Source of the DNA: Collinsella sp. AF08-23
GTDB lineage: Bacteria; Actinomycetota; Coriobacteriia; Coriobacteriales; Coriobacteriaceae
DNA: 64,000 nt
Direction of reading: 5' to 3'
NCBI RefSeq assembly: GCF_003479805.1
Contig: NZ_QUHV01000006.1
Span: 62,001 to 126,000 of the forward strand
The notes under the pieces are model-generated. The model saw only the letters and a program-made list of their open reading frames with translations. It did not search any database and had not been told where the DNA came from. Below, piece by piece: positions 57,848 to 64,000 of the stretch; position 1 is the first letter of the stretch; every line of letters begins with the position of its first letter. A program made the position numbers and the translations under genes.

Positions 57848-60800
57848 TTAGTTCTTACGCCGAAACAATCTGGCACCGATGGCGGAAAGCGAAATGCCCG
57901 CAGCACCCAGCAACCCAACGATCGTAACCGGGTCGCCTGTGCGGGGCAGCGATGCGCCGCCATTCGATCCCGTAGAGCTATTGGGCTTCTGATCGGTCGC
58001 GCCGCTTGTTCCGCCACCAGGTTCTTGCTCACCGATGGCCGGCAACACAACCCGCTTTTCATCTCGGTACACGTTGCCCTCGAACTCGACCTCGGCTGTG
58101 TACACCACCAACCCGTCCTTGGTCTCGGTCGGCTCCGTCCGCACGCTCGTGACCTTGCAGGCAAGCTCCTGAGTCTCACCGCCCGCCGTATGTTTGAACG
58201 TCGCGGTCGCCTCCGAGTAATCATCGGACCAGACGAACTCGGGAGCAAGGTAGCCCGCGACGGTGATGCGGCACACGGTGTCGCCCACCATGGCATCGGT
58301 CACGCCGGGAGCCACACCCGTGACCTTGAGGCGCTGCTCGGTGCGCCCAGGATCGACCTTGACCACATGCGCGTATTTATTACCCACACCCAACGAAGGG
58401 TTAAGCACAAAACGCTCCTCGCCCACTGATGCGACGATGAGATACTGGCCACCGTCGACCACCTGAGCGGCATCGGTCACGCGAACATATCCGGGGATTG
58501 GCGATGTGCTCGCATCCTCCCCCTCCTTGGCTGGACGATAGAGCTCCATGGAGTCTCCAGCAAGGTCATTACCACCGCACTGGTCGAAGCAAGCTTTGCC
58601 GTCGCGCCAAAAATGCAGGTGCTTTTTCGTGCTCGTGTCATAAAGCCTGAACAGGTTGTTCGCCTCGAACTTAAGCTGGATGACGCCCGCCTGCCCCTGC
58701 CCGGGAAGACCTGCCTTCTCGATCTTGAGATATGCGGTCTCCCCGTCCTGCGTTGTACCGGAAACGGTCCAGTTCTCGCCGTTCGCGGTGAACGTGAAGA
58801 GCGCATCGCTCAAACGAATAGCCTCGCCCGCAAACGAGTTGTCCGAACCCAGACTGCCGGGAATCTCACCCCAGACCTCAGAGAGCTTTTGAGACGTGAC
58901 TTCGATGGAGGCGATGCTTTCATCGGGCTTGTGGGCGATTTCGGCACCATTGACGCCCAACGTCGTGCTCTCGCCGGGACTGACAACAACCTCGACGAGC
59001 TTCTCGGGGGCAACCGTCACCGTGTAGCTGACGCCAGACGCAGGGTCGACAAACTCCACCACGCCCTCGCGCTTGCCCTCAAACGTCACCGTCGAAGTAC
59101 CGTCACCATTATCCTCGACCTTGATTCCAAGAATCGCGGTGTCGACATTCTCATATCCCTTGAGCGAACCCTCGATGTCAAACTCGATCTCGCCGTACAG
59201 GGGCACCGAAACATTCCGCTCGTTGCCAATCTCAGCGTTAGGGGCAATATCTTCGATGGAGAAGCTCTCGTACGTAATGCTGTCGGCACTTGCCGCGGTC
59301 TGCTTAGTCTCGTACAGGATGCCAATAGATCCATCGGGCAACTCGGTCATGGACGAATAGGCGAACCAGGTGCCATTCTTGGTGACATCAAAGGTGTAGT
59401 CCCAGCTGATGCCACCGTCATCCTGCACCAAACCGACATTGATCGTGCCATTGATGCGGCGGCTCGCCGAAGGACAGGACAGGATGATGGCAGTCTTGCC
59501 GTCGATCTTCTCGGAATAGGTGATCGCGTTGATCTGGCACCCGGTGTCGATCGTAAGCCCCGAGGCGGGCAGACTTTTCTCGTCCCTCCACGTGACACCG
59601 TTATCGGTGGAAACGGCATACCAGCCGTGGCGGGCGAACAGGTAGAGCCTGCCATCGGCTTCGACCACCGTGGACTCGGAAGTCTGGTTCTGCAAGTTAT
59701 TGCTGCGGTGCCACGTGACGCCGTCATCGGAATAGATGGTACTCGTGTGGCCGTCGCCCTTACCGTACTCATAGGTGTAGCACGGCAGGATGATGCGGCC
59801 CGTCGAGGTCACGACGCCGCGGCCTGGTCCCACACCATAGAAGCAATCATTTTTGTCGACACTCGTGCGCACCTGCTCGTTGAGCATCATCGGGTCAGAC
59901 CAGCTGGCGCCGCCGTCGCTCGAACTCACGAGCCACAGGTACGAAGTGGCCGTCACATGCAGGTCGGCGTTGAAATAGAACACGTTCTGCTGGACGTAAT
60001 CGCTGCTACCCAGCTGTTGACAGTACACGGGATCTTTGTTCTCGTCGAACAGGAAATACTCCCGGTCAACGTAGAACTCGGTGGCTCCTCCGTCTGCCTT
60101 GATGACGGGAGCGTAGCCGTCGGCGCCAAAGTCGCCGACGTAGTGTGTGTAGCCAGTTCCACGCTCCACACCGACGCTGCGCTGCGTATCGGGATTAGGA
60201 GACGCAAAGAGCACGAGGCGCTGCTCGCCATCGATCTCAACATAGCCGCTCGCATTGACGGGATGGTTGTTCGCGGCGGAGTTGAGCGCGACGCCGCCCG
60301 GCCACAGGTCGACCATCATGTAGACGGTGCCCTCCCTCTCGACCATCACAGGATCGATGAACGCCGTGGCATGGCTGTTATACGCGTTCGTGCTGTCGTT
60401 GAAGTAGTTGGGGAAGCTGTAGTTCCAGGTCTTTCCGCCATCGGTGGACTTGCTGACGATGGTATCGAGGCCGCCGGCGTCGCCGAGCGTGGTCCAACGC
60501 GCATCGATAGCCGAAAGCAGGCTGCCATCCTTGAGGGTGATTAACGAGGGGATACGGAAGTACTGGCTCCCCGCGGTCCCAGAAGCATAAGGCTGGTCAT
60601 ACGTGACGCCGGACGCGGGCTTGTCGTTCGGAATCACGTTCGGGGTGACCTCGGTCTTCTTGTATGCAACGAACCCATAGGGATCGGTCGAGACCTTCCA
60701 TGAGCCGTTGGCCGTGTTGTTGAAGGCGAAGTAGTACATGGTACCGCTGACCTCACGACCGATGGAGAAAGAACCATCGTCCATCCGCTCGACCTTGAGC

Positions 60801-61303
60801 ACCTGAGCCTCGTCTCCGGGAGTCGCACCACCTGCGGAGATGTTCAGGTACTTGCCGCTCGCCGTGTTGGACTTGACGGTGTAGCCGCCCTCGACCGCCT
60901 CGATGGTCCACTGGTGGGCGCCGGTGCCGGCAAAGTTGCCGGCGGTGCAGTCGGCAGGACTCAGCACGTCGGAGTGAGCAGACGTTTTACACTTGTCCAG
61001 CGCCGCCGCACCATCCGTGTAATGCAAAATGCGGTACTCCGTCTTACCCGAACCCGCAGTAGCGGTGGTGGTCACGAGGGAATACGTTTGTCCCGACTCG
61101 ATCTCGCCCGTCACCTTTTGGTATTCAATCGTCTTGGGCAAGCCGTTATCGGAGCTCACATCGGCCGCAAGCGCCGCCGCACCTCCAATCCCCGCTCCAG
61201 CGTCGCCTGCCTCATGCGCAATCGCGACCGCGGGTGCCCACGATAGCGCGAGGCATGTACTGGCGGCAACGGCCATTGCGGCAAGACGCCTGTCCTTACC
61301 CAT
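57848..61303 (-). CDS. Cell-wall anchored sialidase (GH33)
   Basis: 1151 residues from ATG 61303 (AAAGGTG upstream). Releases sialic acid from host glycans. A signal peptide (about residues 1-30) is followed by a ricin/DUF-like beta domain with several Trp (about 55-215). The GH33 propeller at about 240-690 carries the FRIP motif (QYFRIPSLITLKDG) and four Asp boxes (STDGGKTW, SSDGGASW, SDDGVTWH, STDNGVTW). Bacterial Ig-like and lectin-like regions follow. The C terminus has a Gly/Ser/Thr linker, LPRTGD, a hydrophobic helix and a basic RRKN tail, so sortase attaches it to the cell wall. Free sialic-acid use genes are not in this window. Confidence 0.94.
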   Translation of the reverse strand: MGKDRRLAAMAVAASTCLALSWAPAVAIAHEAGDAGAGIGGAAALAADVSSDNGLPKTIEYQKVTGEIESGQTYSLVTTTATAGSGKTEYRILHYTDGAAALDKCKTSAHSDVLSPADCTAGNFAGTGAHQWTIEAVEGGYTVKSNTASGKYLNISAGGATPGDEAQVLKVERMDDGSFSIGREVSGTMYYFAFNNTANGSWKVSTDPYGFVAYKKTEVTPNVIPNDKPASGVTYDQPYASGTAGSQYFRIPSLITLKDGSLLSAIDARWTTLGDAGGLDTIVSKSTDGGKTWNYSFPNYFNDSTNAYNSHATAFIDPVMVEREGTVYMMVDLWPGGVALNSAANNHPVNASGYVEIDGEQRLVLFASPNPDTQRSVGVERGTGYTHYVGDFGADGYAPVIKADGGATEFYVDREYFLFDENKDPVYCQQLGSSDYVQQNVFYFNADLHVTATSYLWLVSSSDGGASWSDPMMLNEQVRTSVDKNDCFYGVGPGRGVVTSTGRIILPCYTYEYGKGDGHTSTIYSDDGVTWHRSNNLQNQTSESTVVEADGRLYLFARHGWYAVSTDNGVTWRDEKSLPASGLTIDTGCQINAITYSEKIDGKTAIILSCPSASRRINGTINVGLVQDDGGISWDYTFDVTKNGTWFAYSSMTELPDGSIGILYETKQTAASADSITYESFSIEDIAPNAEIGNERNVSVPLYGEIEFDIEGSLKGYENVDTAILGIKVEDNGDGTSTVTFEGKREGVVEFVDPASGVSYTVTVAPEKLVEVVVSPGESTTLGVNGAEIAHKPDESIASIEVTSQKLSEVWGEIPGSLGSDNSFAGEAIRLSDALFTFTANGENWTVSGTTQDGETAYLKIEKAGLPGQGQAGVIQLKFEANNLFRLYDTSTKKHLHFWRDGKACFDQCGGNDLAGDSMELYRPAKEGEDASTSPIPGYVRVTDAAQVVDGGQYLIVASVGEERFVLNPSLGVGNKYAHVVKVDPGRTEQRLKVTGVAPGVTDAMVGDTVCRITVAGYLAPEFVWSDDYSEATATFKHTAGGETQELACKVTSVRTEPTETKDGLVVYTAEVEFEGNVYRDEKRVVLPAIGEQEPGGGTSGATDQKPNSSTGSNGGASLPRTGDPVTIVGLLGAAGISLSAIGARLFRRKN

Positions 61304-61645
61304 ATGAAACACCTTTCGAACGGCGCCTTCCCATGCGAACTATCCAAGGCGCACGAAACCCAATGCTCTTTAATTTAGATAGATAAGCCCACCAGCTCGA
61401 TGGGCATTCCGCAAACGGCGTCAACACTGCCGCCAACGATCAGCGTGCAGATACTGGTATGCAAAGAAGATTGCCAGTTAAAGGCCATTATGGAGGGTCT
61501 GTGCGCAAAGTGGGGCAGAACAATCGGCCCGATGGAACCGGTCAAAAATGAGGGCCATCAAAGCAAACGTGTCTCCAGGAGCAGAGCGCGTGTTCGCGTG
61601 TTCGCGGACACGCCAGCCAATGCTATGCCACCCGTGCTCAGGCAG
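61304..61645. other. Intergenic region between modC and the sialidase gene
   Basis: No gene is supported. It should contain the sialidase promoter; AT-rich sequence near 61370-61385 is the best area, but no clear -35/-10 pair is seen. A CGTGTTCGCG-type dyad near 61585-61615 lies after the modC stop and may be a weak terminator. Confidence 0.4.
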
Positions 61646-62749
61646 CTACTTAGCAACCAACAGCAACCGGCTAGCATCAAAATGGAGACGGAGCGTCTCG
61701 CCTTCACGGGGCAGCTCGTCGCTCGGCGTGTCCACCATGTCGACCTTCCACTGAATACGTGAACGAGCGCCCGCGAGCGGCGGATCGAGCAGCACCAGCC
61801 GCTCAAAACGCGAATCACTCACGCGCGCTACATGCAAATCGAAGCTGTTGCGGCGGCGCTTCCCCGTCTCACACGAGCGGTCTCGATGGATGTGGCGCGC
61901 GCGGACGCCCAGATACGCAACGTCATCGGGCACCTCGCGACCCACGTCGAAGGTCATGCCCCAGTCGATGGCCTCGACGTTTGTGGCAGAGACCTTGCAC
62001 GCACGCGAGGTGTTCTTGCACCCCGTCAGGCGCATGCCGGCAAGCGTCTGGGGGCGCGTCATGAGCTCGCTCGCTGTACCGCTCTCCTCGATGCGCCCAT
62101 TGTGCATCACGCAGATGCGGTCACACAGTCGGCACGCCTCATCGATGTCATGACTCACGTAGAGCACCGTGCGATGCACCACCGAGAACACGTCGAGCAG
62201 ATTCTGCTCAAGCGCGCTTTTTAGATAGGAATCGAGCGCGGAAAAGGGCTCGTCGAACATGAGGATCCCGGGGCGGGCGGCGAGCATACGCGCCAGGGCG
62301 ACGCGCTGCTGCTGTCCACCGGATAGCTGGGAGGGATAGCGATCGGCAAAATCGGCCATACCGAAGATGTCCAAAAACTGCCGAGCGCGTGCACGATGGA
62401 AATCGAGCTCGGAACCGTGGCTGGGGTACGCACGACCGGTGCGCGGCATGCCTGCGCAAACGTTGTCCTCGACCGTCATGTGCGGAAAGAGCTGGTAGCT
62501 TTGGAACAGCAGCGCCGTTTTGCGTTCTTGCGGCGAAAGGTCGATGCCGGCACGGGAATCGTAGAACGTCACGCCGTTGACCACGATGCGCCCTTCATCG
62601 GGAGTCTCAACACCGGCGATGCACCGTAGCGTGCAGCTCTTTCCGCAGCCAGACGCCCCCAGCAGGGCAACGCGCTCCTCCCCCGCCTCAAGAGATACGT
62701 CGAGGGAGAACCCCGGATATCGCTTCTTGATGTCAAGACTCAGGCTCAT
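61646..62749 (-). CDS. modC: Molybdate-type ABC transporter ATP-binding protein
   Basis: 367 residues. Drives uptake of molybdate or tungstate. Walker A is [20 protein letters not shown], the signature is [20 protein letters not shown], Walker B is [13 protein letters not shown], and the switch His is in [22 protein letters not shown]-terminal TOBE-like regulatory domain follows at about 230-360. The start overlaps the permease stop as ATGA, so the two are coupled. Molybdate is inferred from the ModB-type permease; sulfate or tungstate cannot be excluded. Confidence 0.88.
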   Translation of the reverse strand: MSLSLDIKKRYPGFSLDVSLEAGEERVALLGASGCGKSCTLRCIAGVETPDEGRIVVNGVTFYDSRAGIDLSPQERKTALLFQSYQLFPHMTVEDNVCAGMPRTGRAYPSHGSELDFHRARARQFLDIFGMADFADRYPSQLSGGQQQRVALARMLAARPGILMFDEPFSALDSYLKSALEQNLLDVFSVVHRTVLYVSHDIDEACRLCDRICVMHNGRIEESGTASELMTRPQTLAGMRLTGCKNTSRACKVSATNVEAIDWGMTFDVGREVPDDVAYLGVRARHIHRDRSCETGKRRRNSFDLHVARVSDSRFERLVLLDPPLAGARSRIQWKVDMVDTPSDELPREGETLRLHFDASRLLLVAK

Positions 62750-64000
62750 GCCGCACCATCCTCAAACAGCGAACGCAACGCCTCACGATCGATGCACAGC
62801 GCGTCACCGCCGGTTTCCTCCAACCCGTCGCGCACGGAATCGGGTCGAGCACCGGAGTCCGCAAGACGAGAGACTCCGCACGCCCGATCGCAACGACGAC
62901 CCGCCACCGAAGCGCAACGGAGGGCACCGGGTGCCGTGCCGCCATCGCGATACCCCTGATGGCGCGCAGTGTAAGCGTTGATCCCCCATACCACGAGGAA
63001 ACTGAACGCAATGACGACCACCACCCAGAACAAGGCGACGGAGGTGTTGCCGCCCATCCACTCGAAGTAGATCGCGATCGGGATGGTCTGCGTGATGCCC
63101 GTGTAGTTACCGGCAAAGAACAGCGTGCAACCGAACTCACCCATGGCGCGCGCGAAGGCGAGCACCGTGCCTGCGGCGATGGAGGGCCAGGCAAGCGGAA
63201 GCATGATCTTGCGGAAGATGCGCGACTCCGACCATCCAAGTGTGCGGGCGGCGTCAAGCATGCGTGCATCGAGCGACTCGAAGGCGCCGAGCGCCGTGCG
63301 ATACACGAGGGGGAAGCTCACGACCACCGCGGCGATGGCCGCCGCCTGCCAGGTGAAGACGAGCGAGACGCCGTGTGCGATGAACCAACGGCCCACCGCG
63401 GTCGACTGTCCGAAGATCATGAGCAGCAAAAAACCGCATACAGTGGGCGGCAGGACCATCGGAATCGTAAAGAACGAATCGAGCAGCCCCTTGATGCGGC
63501 TCGACGTACCCATCACGCGCCATGCGGCGAGCAGTCCGAACACAAACGAGATGACGAGCGCAAGGCCACTCGTTTTGAGCGAAACCCAGAAGGGGCGGAA
63601 ATCGATGGACGAGAGGAACTCCGCGGCACGTTCAGTGGGGCCCACGGGGGCATCGGTGACCACGTCGGCGGCGGGAACAAGCTCGGCATAGTCGCACCAT
63701 AACGCACCGGCACCCAAATCGATGCCAGCTGCACGAGCCTGCTCAACCCCGGCTTGGCCCTCCGGTGCCGCCGCCCACGTCACCGTGGCAAACCGCGATC
63801 CATCAGCAGCGCGGGCATTGAAGCGATACCGGCAGTCCCCGATCGTGAACACGTCGTCGTAAACCAACATGTACGGAACGTCCATGCTGGAAAGCAGGGC
63901 ACCTCCCATACTCGCTTCCTCATCGAGGACGCAGATCATGGACCATAAGACGAAGTCGCTTTCACTCACAAACGGATACAGTCCCAACTGCTGCGCCACA
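62746..64000 (-). CDS. modB: Molybdate-type ABC transporter permease with unusual N- and C-terminal extensions (partial, 5' end beyond window)
   Basis: At least 417 residues; the frame is open at the right edge, so the true start is outside. The central part at about 130-345 is a ModB/CysT-like permease with six membrane segments: FFTIPMVLPPTVCGFLLLMI and the coupling motif EW-less loop in AARTLGWSESRIFRKIMLPL followed by AWPSIAAGTVLAFARAMGEF. The preceding ~125 residues are soluble and of unknown type, possibly the end of a fused binding protein. About 65 residues rich in Arg, Cys and Asp follow the last membrane segment. ModB alone is usually about 225 residues. Confidence 0.82.
   Translation of the reverse strand, partial: VAQQLGLYPFVSESDFVLWSMICVLDEEASMGGALLSSMDVPYMLVYDDVFTIGDCRYRFNARAADGSRFATVTWAAAPEGQAGVEQARAAGIDLGAGALWCDYAELVPAADVVTDAPVGPTERAAEFLSSIDFRPFWVSLKTSGLALVISFVFGLLAAWRVMGTSSRIKGLLDSFFTIPMVLPPTVCGFLLLMIFGQSTAVGRWFIAHGVSLVFTWQAAAIAAVVVSFPLVYRTALGAFESLDARMLDAARTLGWSESRIFRKIMLPLAWPSIAAGTVLAFARAMGEFGCTLFFAGNYTGITQTIPIAIYFEWMGGNTSVALFWVVVVIAFSFLVVWGINAYTARHQGYRDGGTAPGALRCASVAGRRCDRACGVSRLADSGARPDSVRDGLEETGGDALCIDREALRSLFEDGAA

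Overview
The window looks like chromosomal DNA of a high-GC, Gram-positive gut anaerobe of the class Coriobacteriia, most likely Collinsella or a close relative. Grounds: GC near 60 percent, a membrane-bound LuxR-type regulator, an LPxTG-anchored sialidase, many PTS genes, oxygen-independent sulfatase maturation, and a Gram-positive style glycerol-3-phosphate oxidoreductase operon. The genus is inferred from gene content and style, not from a database match.

Layout. 1-2.1 kb: a partial membrane LuxR regulator behind an anchored exported protein. 2.6 kb: tRNA-Asn. 2.8-14.8 kb: one long minus-strand information-processing cluster in the order rimP, nusA, infB, rbfA, nrnA, truB, ribF, dnaG, rpoD, with several 4-base overlaps. 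15-16 kb: a lower-GC pair (membrane protein plus small four-CxxC protein). 16.3-20.6 kb: leuS and guaB. 20.8-24.6 kb: a ModE-like HTH protein, a Vsr/DUF559-like nuclease-domain gene bracketed by inverted repeats, mntP, and a transsulfuration-like protein lacking the PLP lysine. 24.7-27.1 kb: thrS and a zinc-ribbon membrane protein. 27.3-29.9 kb: three copies of a paired palindrome around a 6-phospho-beta-glucosidase remnant and a second nuclease-domain gene of the same family. 30.2-33.5 kb: a glycerol-3-phosphate dehydrogenase-like operon with a DUF1667 protein. 34-35.2 kb: a secreted coiled-coil/RlpA-like protein.

35.4-46.5 kb forms a sugar and sulfate module. A licT-type antiterminator with its own RNA antiterminator and terminator leader drives a beta-glucoside PTS and a cytoplasmic sulfatase. 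Next to it a lactose/cellobiose-type PTS (IIC, IIA, IIB) carries a second cytoplasmic sulfatase, an RpiR regulator with five candidate operators, a divergent anaerobic sulfatase-maturating enzyme and a TauE/SafE exporter. Both sulfatases have the Cys-x-Pro-x-Arg motif that this radical SAM enzyme converts to formylglycine. The likely role is import, desulfation and use of sulfated host-glycan sugars, which fits the sialidase at 58-61 kb.

46.6-57.3 kb: folC, a formate/nitrite-family channel, valS, clpX, clpP, tig, tRNA-Leu, gdhA. 57.5-57.7 kb: tRNA-Pro and tRNA-Gly with promoter and terminator. 57.8-61.3 kb: sialidase. 61.6 kb to the end: modC and a partial modB.

The most unusual content is the set of long intergenic inverted repeats of several sequence families. 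Two of these families bracket the two nuclease-domain genes, each gene with its own repeat. This suggests an undescribed repeat-associated gene family, analogous in layout to REP/RAYT systems but built on an unrelated protein.
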